A DNA stretch of 26,600 nt from positions 1 through 26,600 of the forward strand of contig JAVBKB010000173.1 of the NCBI GenBank assembly GCA_031554275.1. Direction: 5' to 3'. The position numbers were made by a program, and so were the translations under genes. A model generated the notes under the pieces. The model did not search any database and was not told the origin of the DNA. It saw only the letters and a list, made by a program, of their open reading frames with translations. Shown here in pieces: positions 16,216 through 23,829 of the stretch. The DNA comes from JAVBKB01 sp031554275. Lineage in GTDB: Bacteria > Bacillota > Bacilli > JARBTR01. Every line of letters begins with the position of its first letter. The stretch's first letter is position 1.

Positions 16216-16758
16216 CTAAACTGTTTTTTCACCAGGGTTGATTATAATAGATGGGTTTGTGATGGATGCCTTCGGCATTCCTGCAAACTCTTGTACACCA
16301 ACATACTTCGATCTTAATTCCTCAAGTTCGCCTGCGACTAGTGCGCCAGCAGGGCATTGTTGTACACACATTGGTAATTCTCCATTTTCATAACGGTCAA
16401 CACAATAATTACATTTGCTTGTTCTGCCTTCTTCGGAATCGTATTGCGGTGCATTGTATGGACATGCCATAATACACATTTTGCAACCGATACACTTATC
16501 ATGATCCTGCTTTACAATTCCACTGTCGAGCTTTGTATATGCTCCAGTTGGGCAAGCTTCTAGACAAGCTGGTTTTTCACAATGGTTACAGCTCATAGAT
16601 AGGAAACGCATTGAAACAGGATTCTCTGTGTTGAAATTTCGTACTCTACGATAACTGACCTCTGAAGGCGTTTTGTTGAACATTTTGCAAGAGATAACAC
16701 AAGTTTTACAACCATAACATTTAGTCATATCAATATAAAACGCAACTTGTTTTGCCAT
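16216..16758 (-). CDS. dmsB: DMSO reductase-type iron-sulfur subunit
   Basis: A 180-residue ferredoxin-like subunit with four cysteine groups for four [4Fe-4S] clusters: CYGCKTCVISC near the start, CNHCEKPACLEAC, CIGCKMCIMAC, and CNYC...CVQQC. This is the DmsB pattern of an electron wire between the quinol-oxidising anchor and the molybdenum subunit. ATG has AGGAGG at eight bases. It lies three bases from the catalytic subunit gene, so translation is probably coupled. The protein has no Tat signal of its own, which is usual because it is carried out by the catalytic subunit. Confidence 0.92.
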   Translation of the reverse strand: MAKQVAFYIDMTKCYGCKTCVISCKMFNKTPSEVSYRRVRNFNTENPVSMRFLSMSCNHCEKPACLEACPTGAYTKLDSGIVKQDHDKCIGCKMCIMACPYNAPQYDSEEGRTSKCNYCVDRYENGELPMCVQQCPAGALVAGELEELRSKYVGVQEFAGMPKASITNPSIIINPGEKTV

Positions 16759-16761
16759 GGA

Positions 16762-19107
16762 TTATCCCTCCTTCTTAATCTCAACGAGGGTATTGTTACA
16801 AGAGTGACCACCGCTGAGGATTTCGACATGGTCGTTGGTCACATGGCTACTACTACCACCTAATTGTTCCCACCAACCGTTTTCGATTGCAATTACCCCT
16901 GGTTTGATATGTGCCAAAATTTCTGCAACGCAACTATGCTCGCCGCGATCGTTAAAGACAATAACCTTATCACCAGTTTTGATATTACGAGATTTTGCAT
17001 CATCTGGATGCATTAACACATGTGCTTTGTCGCCATTTGCTTCAACAATCCATGGTAATGAACTGAAAGTTGAGTGAATACCACGAGTAAGCTTTCTTTG
17101 TACAGCCATCAATGGATATTTACCTGCTAAATCGGGACTTCCTTTCAGTGACTCCTTCGGACGCATATAAGTAACAACAGGATTATGCTTCTTATCCGCC
17201 CAAGCTGGCATAAACAGCTCAGCACGCTTTGTTTTTGTTTTAAAATTACCATCTTTATAAGGAATAAATGGATCTGGAGCTGGTCGAACAGGGGCTTTCT
17301 TCAATTGATCCAATGTAATATCGGTATCCTTCAAGCACTCTGCCATTAGTTCGTCAGGTGATTTATCGAATTTATCACCAAATCCCATCCGTTTTGCTAG
17401 CTCAGTGAAGATCCACAAATCAGATTTCGCTTCACCAGGCGGCTCAACTGCTTTCTCCATATATTGCACGAATCTGTTACGAACACTTGCTAACAAATTC
17501 TCGTTTTCAAAGATGGTTGTACATGGTAAGACGAGATCAGCATACAAAGCTGTTGAGGTCATTAAGCTTTCAATAACAACGACGAATGGTATCTTCTCAA
17601 GCGCCTTCTTCACAGCATTTGTATTCGGGAATTGAGTCACCATACTTGTTGTCATTGTCATGAAGAAACCTATTTTGCCTGGTTTCTCTTCCAAGATGTA
17701 CTCACCAAATTTAGGTGCAGGAATTTGATCGAACTTAGGTGTATCTGGAATTGGAATCGGGTTATTTACTTTAATCGTATTTCCAAGACCTCCAGCATCA
17801 CAAACACCTGCGCCAGCTTTTCCAACATTACCTGTGAAAACAGATAGATAGATATGAGCACCAGTTGCATAAGAACCATACTCAGTTCGTTGGAATCCAC
17901 CCATGTTCTGAATAATCATAGCTGGTTTAATGGTTGCGTATTCATGTGCAAGTCTGATAACAGTGCCAGCTGGGACATCTGTCTCTTCTTCTACTTTCTC
18001 AGGTGTCCAATCCATTGTTTCTTTGTAGATTAAGTCATAAACGGTTGAATATTGATCGGCGATTGGAAGTCCTACAGTTGAAAGTGCAGGAACGATACCT
18101 GCTTGATCTTGATTGACAATTGCGTTTGTAACTGTGTCAAACACTTTATAAGCTGTGTCAGAACCTTCATCTTTTAATTGTTTGCCTGATGTTTTGTCAA
18201 CCAAGTAGGGAACGCTACTATGTTTCAATAGGAAATCTAAATCGTATAGTTTTTCTTCAATAATGATCTTCAACATACCAAGGCAAAGTGCTGTATCAGT
18301 TCCAGGAATAATAGGTACCCATTCCTGAGATTTAGCGGCAGTTTCACTATAGCGTGGATCAATTGTTGTCATCTTTGCCCCTTTGCCAATCGCTTCATAA
18401 TACCAAGGCATATATGATTGCATGGTGACGGCAGGGTTTGTACCCCAAACCAAGATGTACTTACTATCCTTGATGGTATCGCGCATATCCTCTGTACGTG
18501 TGCCATACATTGGTACCATTGTGCCACTGACAGCTTGGCAGCAAAGTGAACCTACAACTGGTGTACTTCCACCAAGGTATGCAAAGAATGCATTTCCAAC
18601 TGGATTTGTTAGCTGTGCGAAGTTACCAGAACCAGTTCTAAGTGCAAGACCTTTGTTTCCTAGCTCTTTAATTGTTGCGTTAATCTTTTCTACAATAAGG
18701 TCTAGTGCTTCGTCCCAACTGATTTCTTTGAACTTGCCTTCGCCTTTCTTACCTTCTCTAAGCATTGGTTTTTTCAAACGGTCGGGGTGATTTGCCCATT
18801 GAACACGGCTGTATCCGCGTAAGCATCCCTTTGTCGGTTCGCACTCACTTGTATCAATATGGACAAGCTTGTCGTCAATGACGTAACCAGTTAGATTGTG
18901 ATGGAGGCATTCCATTGTGCAAGAAGATGTGAAAGTCTTTGCATTAGATAAATCTACTGCTGCCTGAGTTGGCTTTCCATCTGACAATGTAGCTACAACG
19001 CCTACACCAGCTGTTGCAGCAATTCCCGCAACTGTACCAGATGCTTTGAGAAAAGTACGTCGAGACATTTGGGTCCCGGAATCTAAATTCATTTTCTCAT
19101 TTGTCAT
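16762..19107 (-). CDS. dmsA: Tat-exported molybdopterin oxidoreductase (DmsA-like)
   Basis: A 781-residue catalytic subunit of the DMSO reductase family. ATG follows AAGGAGG. A Tat signal (SRRTFLKASG, residues 15-24) and hydrophobic helix indicate export folded with its cofactor. The iron-sulfur region reads CTMECLHHN...KGC (Cys63, Cys67, Cys95). The expected third cysteine is replaced by His70/Asn71, so a [4Fe-4S] cluster would need a non-Cys ligand or the nearby Cys89. Where DmsA has its Mo-ligand serine (GDYS), this protein has GSLCC (Cys189/190). That makes true DMSO as substrate uncertain. The C-terminal molybdopterin dinucleotide domain is complete. Electrons probably come through DmsB/DmsC from quinol. 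It is divergent from the PucR-type regulator. Confidence 0.9.
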   Translation of the reverse strand: MTNEKMNLDSGTQMSRRTFLKASGTVAGIAATAGVGVVATLSDGKPTQAAVDLSNAKTFTSSCTMECLHHNLTGYVIDDKLVHIDTSECEPTKGCLRGYSRVQWANHPDRLKKPMLREGKKGEGKFKEISWDEALDLIVEKINATIKELGNKGLALRTGSGNFAQLTNPVGNAFFAYLGGSTPVVGSLCCQAVSGTMVPMYGTRTEDMRDTIKDSKYILVWGTNPAVTMQSYMPWYYEAIGKGAKMTTIDPRYSETAAKSQEWVPIIPGTDTALCLGMLKIIIEEKLYDLDFLLKHSSVPYLVDKTSGKQLKDEGSDTAYKVFDTVTNAIVNQDQAGIVPALSTVGLPIADQYSTVYDLIYKETMDWTPEKVEEETDVPAGTVIRLAHEYATIKPAMIIQNMGGFQRTEYGSYATGAHIYLSVFTGNVGKAGAGVCDAGGLGNTIKVNNPIPIPDTPKFDQIPAPKFGEYILEEKPGKIGFFMTMTTSMVTQFPNTNAVKKALEKIPFVVVIESLMTSTALYADLVLPCTTIFENENLLASVRNRFVQYMEKAVEPPGEAKSDLWIFTELAKRMGFGDKFDKSPDELMAECLKDTDITLDQLKKAPVRPAPDPFIPYKDGNFKTKTKRAELFMPAWADKKHNPVVTYMRPKESLKGSPDLAGKYPLMAVQRKLTRGIHSTFSSLPWIVEANGDKAHVLMHPDDAKSRNIKTGDKVIVFNDRGEHSCVAEILAHIKPGVIAIENGWWEQLGGSSSHVTNDHVEILSGGHSCNNTLVEIKKEG

Positions 19108-19163
19108 TTGAGTTCCTCCTTAATCTTTTTTAAACTTTATAAAATGTTCCCTATCAAAAATTA

Positions 19164-19181
19164 TAGTGAAATATCTCACAT
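19164..19181. promoter_or_regulatory. Candidate Rex (or Fnr/CRP) operator
   Basis: TAGTGAAATATCTCACAT matches the Rex operator form TTGTGA-N6-TCACAA (for example TTGTGAAATATATCACAA) at 15 of 18 positions. It also resembles Fnr/CRP sites (TGTGA-N6-TCACA). It overlaps the -10/spacer of the dms promoter, a position suited to repression when NADH/NAD is low. Confidence 0.45.
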
Positions 19182-19186
19182 TTTGA
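19175..19186 (+). promoter_or_regulatory. 12-bp box CTCACATTTTGA, copy 1
   Basis: An identical copy lies at 19417-19428. This copy sits in the -35/spacer region of the dms promoter, an activator-like position. It may be the operator of the divergent PucR-type regulator. It overlaps the Rex-like dyad. Confidence 0.45.
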
Positions 19187-19378
19187 TATGTACGCCATAT
19201 ACAATAAACCCAAAGAAATTTTGTGCATGAGAACGAAACAAACCAATTTCGTCAAATTCGTGTCTAAACAAGGTAATTGAAAACCTGGCTTTGCGTCAGT
19301 AGAAAAATAACCATGGAATAGACGTGCCCAAACTCATAAAACAATAACTTCCCTGAAGACAGTTTCATCTATTTGACA

Positions 19379-19407
19379 TTGTGTTGGGGGATTCCCAATG
19401 TTAAAAT
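19379..19407 (+). promoter_or_regulatory. Possible promoter of PucR-type regulator
   Basis: TTGTGT (19379-19384), a 17-base spacer, and TAAAAT (19402-19407) preceded by TG (extended -10). TTGACA lies at 19373 but is spaced too far from this -10 box. A TTGGG/CCCAA dyad lies within the spacer. Confidence 0.35.
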
Positions 19408-19416
19408 GTTAATAAA

Positions 19417-19428
19417 CTCACATTTTGA
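19417..19428 (+). promoter_or_regulatory. 12-bp box CTCACATTTTGA, copy 2
   Basis: Second exact copy of the box, 16 bases before the regulator start codon and just downstream of its likely -10 box. This position suits autorepression. Confidence 0.45.
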
Positions 19429-19443
19429 AAGGGTGAGAGATGA

Positions 19444-20637
19444 ATGAGTGACTCAATTGAAACACCAGCTTATATTCAATCTCTTATTAAAGCAGCTGAA
19501 ACGGGTCTAGATGGTATTACTGCTAAATTAACGGAATTGTTAGATTTACAAGTGATTATTACAGACACGCAATTTCAGATTCATTCAACGACATTTATAA
19601 ACAATCTTGAAATGGAAATCCTCACCATACAAGATTATGATACTTCATATAAAGCAAGTGATATTCTTGTAAAGGGCGTTCTACAGAAATGCCTCGTTAA
19701 AGTGCTTTCTAGTAAGAAAAATAAATTCGGATATCTATTTATATTTCTGAAAAAAGATTCGCAAATAGATGAAATTCATCATGTGATTGAGTTTGCGAGT
19801 TCACTCTGTGTCATCATTGCAAGAAACTCACAAAAAGTTGAGCAAGAGAAGTACAGTCTTAAAGAACCGTTTCTATTTAATTTGGTCTATGGTAACTTCA
19901 AAAATAAAGAAGACATCATTTCATATGGTGCTGTGTGGAATTGGGAATTTAATCAAAGTCACTGCATCATGAGGTTTTCACAAGTAGATTTTGATTTTTA
20001 CACTTCTGATAGAAATATCCTCAATTCTTTTCAACTGATGGTAGGATTTGAACTAAAACAAAGAGATATTGAACCAATTATTCTTACAAAAAAAAATGAA
20101 GTGATCGTTGTACTACCAATCAACAAGGAAAATGGTTTTGAAGATATTAGTAAATTAAGATCATTTATTGCAAAGCTTATTCGTCACAAGGTATTTAATG
20201 GACAAATCGTTTGTGGTGTCGGAAAAATCTATCAAAATCCAACTGAATTATTTAGAAGCTACCAGGAAGCAAAGTGGGCTTTTGAATTGGGGCAGATCAT
20301 TAAGGAAGAAGTTCCATTCTTTTCGGAGCTGGGAATTGAAAGAATTCTCTATAAACATGATTTGCAAGATCTGAAGGAATACTATTATCAAGTCCTTGGG
20401 AATCTAAGGGCGTTTGATGAAGAAAATGATCACAATCTAATCGAAGTGTTAATGCAGTTCGCAAAACATGACTTCAATTTAAAAGAAACCTCAGAAGCTA
20501 TGTATATTCATCGGAATACTCTTCGATATAATATTAAAAAAATTGAAGAAGTTCTCGGCTATAAGTTAGAAGATATGAACAACAAGATTAATATTGTTCT
20601 AGCTTTGAAGATTAAACAATTGCACGAAAGAATATAG
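19444..20637 (+). CDS. PucR/CdaR-type transcriptional regulator
   Basis: A 397-residue regulator. ATG follows GGGTGAGAG. The ATG four bases earlier stops after three codons. The C-terminus carries the PucR-type helix-turn-helix (about 350-385: FNLKETSEAMYIHRNTLRYN followed by IKKIEEVLGYKL), the diagnostic feature of the PucR/CdaR family. The central part (about 225-290) resembles the GGDEF-like segment of this family (CGVGKIYQNPTELFRSYQEA). The N-terminal 120 residues are a probable ligand-sensing domain of unknown specificity, not an obvious PucR purine domain. It lies between two molybdoenzyme operons and probably controls one or both in response to their substrate. The repeated CTCACATTTTGA boxes are candidate binding sites. 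Confidence 0.85.
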   Translation: MSDSIETPAYIQSLIKAAETGLDGITAKLTELLDLQVIITDTQFQIHSTTFINNLEMEILTIQDYDTSYKASDILVKGVLQKCLVKVLSSKKNKFGYLFIFLKKDSQIDEIHHVIEFASSLCVIIARNSQKVEQEKYSLKEPFLFNLVYGNFKNKEDIISYGAVWNWEFNQSHCIMRFSQVDFDFYTSDRNILNSFQLMVGFELKQRDIEPIILTKKNEVIVVLPINKENGFEDISKLRSFIAKLIRHKVFNGQIVCGVGKIYQNPTELFRSYQEAKWAFELGQIIKEEVPFFSELGIERILYKHDLQDLKEYYYQVLGNLRAFDEENDHNLIEVLMQFAKHDFNLKETSEAMYIHRNTLRYNIKKIEEVLGYKLEDMNNKINIVLALKIKQLHERI

Positions 20638-20706
20638 AAAGTTTACGTAATCTGGATTTGAGATTAATTCCACGCATTCGGCTAAGCTTCTTTGGATTCA
20701 TATTCG

Positions 20707-20755
20707 CTAAATCACTCGATAAAAAAACAATCTTATATACACTAAATCACTCGAT
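20707..20755 (+). repeat. 14-bp direct repeat CTAAATCACTCGAT
   Basis: Exact copies lie at 20707-20720 and 20742-20755, 35 bases apart, in the gap between the regulator and the second molybdoenzyme. They may be paired protein sites. Confidence 0.5.
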
Positions 20756-20841
20756 TAACAGACTACAAGTACAACGTGCTGTTGAAAGGCACGGCAAGTA
20801 CGAATTCCTGTTGTATTTGTGTTATGGAAACTGCATTGAGG

Positions 20842-20973
20842 AAAATGAGACGAAAACCAGATTGCATAGCAGCAGACGGTCTACAAATAAATTTGGATTC
20901 CGTCAACAAAATGTGACGAAAACCGAATTGCATTGCAGAGTACGGTCTACAAATAAATTTGGATTCAATCAAG
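20842..20973 (+). repeat. 66-bp imperfect tandem repeat, two units
   Basis: Units 20842-20907 and 20908-20973 match at 56 of 66 positions. The core GGTCTACAAATAAATTTGG is identical in both. The period is a multiple of three, and both strands stay open through it, but no ribosome site supports a gene. It lies 37 bases before the second molybdoenzyme start, so it probably falls in its leader or promoter. Confidence 0.65.
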
Positions 20974-21010
20974 GGTAAGTCTGAGATTATTCAAAAGTTG
21001 GTGAAAAAAG

Positions 21011-23020
21011 ATGAAAATATTTCGTAATGTGTGTCCAAGAGATTGTTTTGGTGGATGCAGCATGCTTTCCTATATTGAGAATGGGAAACTTTTCAAGGTG
21101 GGTGGCGATAGTAGTCATGGTTTCACGCAGGGGCATCTTTGTGCAAAGGGCTATTCTTATTCACAGTATGTAGACAACTCATTGAGACTGAAATATCCAA
21201 TGAAGCAGTCGAAAAGAGGTTCAGGTGACTGGGAAAGAATTTCTTGGGATCAAGCGTTTGAGATTATTGCGAATAAAATATTAGAGCTAAATCATCGATA
21301 CCAATCTAATTTGGCGATTGGGTATAATAAATTTTTCGGGAATACAGGTGTATTACATTTTGCTGTTGAGGGCATGTTCAGAAGCTTTGGACCGCATACC
21401 AAGGTTATCGGTGATCTATGTGCCGGATCAGGATTTCAAGCAATTGATGATGCAATGGGTGCTTTCATTAGACAAAACCCCGAAGAAATGGTGCATTCCA
21501 AGGTAATCATTGTGTGGGGTGCGAATCCTGCAGTCACGAATATTCATCAAATGAAATATGTATTTAAAGCAATCAAGAAAGGTAAATTGATTGTGATAGA
21601 TCCAATATTTACGGAAACTGCCGCAAAAGCAGATACTTATATTCAAATTAAACCTGGAACGGATGCATTGTTAGCCCTTGGACTAGGCAAGATAATTGCT
21701 GCAAGGGGGTTCAAACCAGATCATCAGCAATTAAAGTTACAGGATTGGGAAGAGTTTAGGGATTTTCTAGAACATCAAGTGGATCTGCAATTTGTCAGTA
21801 AGATGACAGGCGTTGCAGTTGAAGTCATGTACTTGTTAGCAGATCTTTGCTCAGAAAAACCAATTGCGTTTTGGTTAGGAATTGGTTTGCAAAAGAACCG
21901 ACAGGGGTACGATAGCGTTCGAAGTATCCTTTCACTATTGGCGATAATCAATGGATTAACAACCACAACAATTGGAACGGGACTTTTTTTTGCAAATATC
22001 ATCCAGGATGTTCCGAACCAATTAGAAAATCTCAATGTGCAAAAGCATCCGCATATTCCCCATTCAAGAGCGGTTAGCTCCGCAAACTTTGTTCATGACG
22101 CTTTAGCATTGAAAGATCCACCATTAAAAATGCTATGGGTTGCTTCGAGAAATCCTATTTACACAGATCATCACTTAAGCGAATGGAAGCAACTTATTGA
22201 TCAACTAGAGTTGATTGTAACGGTTGATCTCTTCCTTACAGAAACGGCACAGATTTCAGATATTGTATTGCCAGCTGCGAGTCATTTCGAAGAAGAGGAT
22301 TTGCACACAAGTTTCTGGCACAGTTGGTTAATGCTGAATCAAAAAGCACTTCCGCAGTTCTTTGAATCGAAAAGCGATTTACAAATAACGCGTGAGTTAA
22401 CAAAGAAGCTCAATGATCTCTCGCCAGGTTTTTCAGAATTTCCTTACGAGCGGGATGCATTAGACTGGATAGAAAACGAAATGACAGATTCAGTCAAAGC
22501 GACTTATCAAATAGAAGGCTATCAAGATCTTTTCGATGGGCCGAGACTAAGAAAGAAAACAGATAAGAATTATCAATTTTTCAATTTTATGAAGGTTGAG
22601 GAATTAAGCCGAATCTTCTCTGGAGTAGCAATCAGAGAAGCGGTGGATGCTAAAAGGTATCCATTTCAATTATTGACCCCAGCAGTGTTAATGAATATTC
22701 ACTCACAGTTTCGTGATATTTCATGGTTAAACAGAGAAGAGAAGACCCCCATCATAGAAATGAATGAATCAGATGCCAAACAATTACAATTGGTTTCAGG
22801 TTCTCAAGTGGAGATTTATAATTCGAATGGCGCTGAGGTCGTCACGATTGAATCAAATCCTCAAGTGCAAAGAAACACAATAATTCTGATTCATGCGAGT
22901 GATCAAAAGCTAAACAACTTGATCGGGGAGTACCCACCAAGAGAAAATGATGAAACGTCTTCATTTGTAAATGACTGTTTTGTGGACATAAGGAGGGTTG
23001 GGCGATGGGATCACAGCTAG
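21011..23020 (+). CDS. Cytoplasmic molybdopterin oxidoreductase
   Basis: A 669-residue DMSO-reductase-family catalytic subunit. ATG has only a modest ribosome site (GGTG). The N-terminal cluster motif is standard: Cys8, Cys12, Cys16 and Cys44 (CPRDCFGGC...LCAKG). There is no signal peptide or Tat motif, so the enzyme should stay in the cytoplasm. At the Mo-ligand position it has GDLCAG (Cys137), as in Cys-ligated members such as nitrate or polysulfide reductases, rather than DMSO reductase serine. The C-terminal molybdopterin dinucleotide domain (about 550-660) is present. It overlaps its ferredoxin partner gene by 16 bases. No anchor subunit follows. Substrate and direction of catalysis are unknown, and the length is short for DmsA. 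Confidence 0.87.
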   Translation: MKIFRNVCPRDCFGGCSMLSYIENGKLFKVGGDSSHGFTQGHLCAKGYSYSQYVDNSLRLKYPMKQSKRGSGDWERISWDQAFEIIANKILELNHRYQSNLAIGYNKFFGNTGVLHFAVEGMFRSFGPHTKVIGDLCAGSGFQAIDDAMGAFIRQNPEEMVHSKVIIVWGANPAVTNIHQMKYVFKAIKKGKLIVIDPIFTETAAKADTYIQIKPGTDALLALGLGKIIAARGFKPDHQQLKLQDWEEFRDFLEHQVDLQFVSKMTGVAVEVMYLLADLCSEKPIAFWLGIGLQKNRQGYDSVRSILSLLAIINGLTTTTIGTGLFFANIIQDVPNQLENLNVQKHPHIPHSRAVSSANFVHDALALKDPPLKMLWVASRNPIYTDHHLSEWKQLIDQLELIVTVDLFLTETAQISDIVLPAASHFEEEDLHTSFWHSWLMLNQKALPQFFESKSDLQITRELTKKLNDLSPGFSEFPYERDALDWIENEMTDSVKATYQIEGYQDLFDGPRLRKKTDKNYQFFNFMKVEELSRIFSGVAIREAVDAKRYPFQLLTPAVLMNIHSQFRDISWLNREEKTPIIEMNESDAKQLQLVSGSQVEIYNSNGAEVVTIESNPQVQRNTIILIHASDQKLNNLIGEYPPRENDETSSFVNDCFVDIRRVGRWDHS

Positions 23021-23547
23021 GTTTTATTTTCAATGCAAACGATTGTATTGGATGCAAGTCATGTGAGATCGCATGTAAAAATGAAAACCAACTTGAAGCG
23101 GAAGTCGATTGGCGACGAGTGACAATGCTTTCTGATAAATTTTTCATTTCTGTATCCTGTAATCACTGCGCAAGCCCAGAATGTTTTCGTGTATGCCCTG
23201 AGAATGCTTTTACAAAAAGAGCAGATGGCATTGTGTTAATAGACTCCAATTTGTGCTCAGCTTGTGGCAAGTGCAAAGAGGCATGTCCAATCGATGCGCC
23301 GCAATACAATATGCAAACCCATAAGTTTAATAAGTGCCAAATGTGTTATCAAAGGCAGGATCAAGGAAAACTGCCAGCCTGTGTGGAAGCTTGCACAACT
23401 GGTGCTTTGCGAACCGCTGATTTGGAAAGATCCTATCCTAACTTGGTGTCAACACTTAAAGGTTTTGAGAACATGGGGATCACGCAACCCTCTATTGCCT
23501 TCCAACCGATCAAGGGTGAAAAGCAAAGATATTTTATAAAGGAGTAG
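23005..23547 (+). CDS. Four-cluster ferredoxin subunit of second molybdoenzyme
   Basis: A 180-residue DmsB-like subunit. ATG at 23005 has AAGGAGG at about 8 bases and overlaps the preceding gene, which indicates translational coupling. Four cysteine groups are present: CIGCKSCEIAC, CNHCASPECFRVC, CSACGKCKEAC, and CQMC...CVEAC, for four [4Fe-4S] clusters. It has the same length as the subunit at 16216-16758 and similar architecture, which suggests descent from a common ancestor. With no membrane anchor gene and no Tat-bearing partner, it should exchange electrons with a soluble donor or acceptor, not with quinone. A terminator follows. Confidence 0.9.
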   Translation: MGSQLGFIFNANDCIGCKSCEIACKNENQLEAEVDWRRVTMLSDKFFISVSCNHCASPECFRVCPENAFTKRADGIVLIDSNLCSACGKCKEACPIDAPQYNMQTHKFNKCQMCYQRQDQGKLPACVEACTTGALRTADLERSYPNLVSTLKGFENMGITQPSIAFQPIKGEKQRYFIKE

Positions 23548-23627
23548 GAATTTTCTTTGAGGGAATCAGAACTAGAGACAAAAGTTCAACACTGACTGGA
23601 TCTGTGATCGTTAGTAAGTCCAATACA

Positions 23628-23673
23628 AAAATGAGATATCGCCAATTATGTTCTGGCAATATCTCGTTTTTTT
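23628..23673. terminator. Terminator after second molybdoenzyme operon
   Basis: GAGATAT-GCCA and TGGC-ATATCTC form a stem with one internal mismatch, followed by TTTTTTT. An A run on the left (CAAAAATGAG) makes it usable also from the minus strand, for the cysteine synthase gene. Confidence 0.85.
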
Positions 23674-23829
23674 GGCTTAGTGATTTCTCGGTCTTTTTGA
23701 ATGGCTGATTTTCGGTGACAATTGGAAACTATCTCGTTTTAGATTTGATTGTGCACTTTGGAATTTGATTATAATTGCAATACTATTTATCGATTTCCTA
23801 GACTACTGCATGCTTACCAAACTATCTTT

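Larger units (their letters stand above)
19160..19188 (-). promoter_or_regulatory. dms operon promoter with poor -35
   Basis: On the minus strand a perfect TATAAT lies at 19165-19160. The hexamer 17 bases upstream (ATCAAA) is a poor -35 box, so activation or special control is likely. TATCAAAA (19152-19159) and TTTTGATA (19181-19188) form an 8-bp inverted repeat across the region. Confidence 0.5.
19108..19443. other. Divergent regulatory region of the molybdoenzyme locus
   Basis: This 336-base region lies between dmsA (minus) and the PucR-type gene (plus). It contains the promoters and repeats listed separately. The middle part (about 19190-19370) has no clear signal. No open reading frame is convincing. 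Confidence 0.5.

Noticed and set aside
18422..18790. 122-codon plus-strand frame inside dmsA
   Set aside because: Antisense shadow of conserved molybdoenzyme sequence.
20763..20972. Minus-strand 69-codon frame through the same repeat
   Set aside because: Same reason: repeat-driven open frame with no start signals.
20658..20978. Plus-strand 106-codon frame through the 66-bp repeat
   Set aside because: No ribosome site. Basic, low-complexity product, and the opposite strand is open too. The repeat period of 66 keeps frames open by itself.
19108..21010. CRISPR-like repeats in the regulator region
   Set aside because: Repeats are only two copies each, unequal in size and without spacer regularity.
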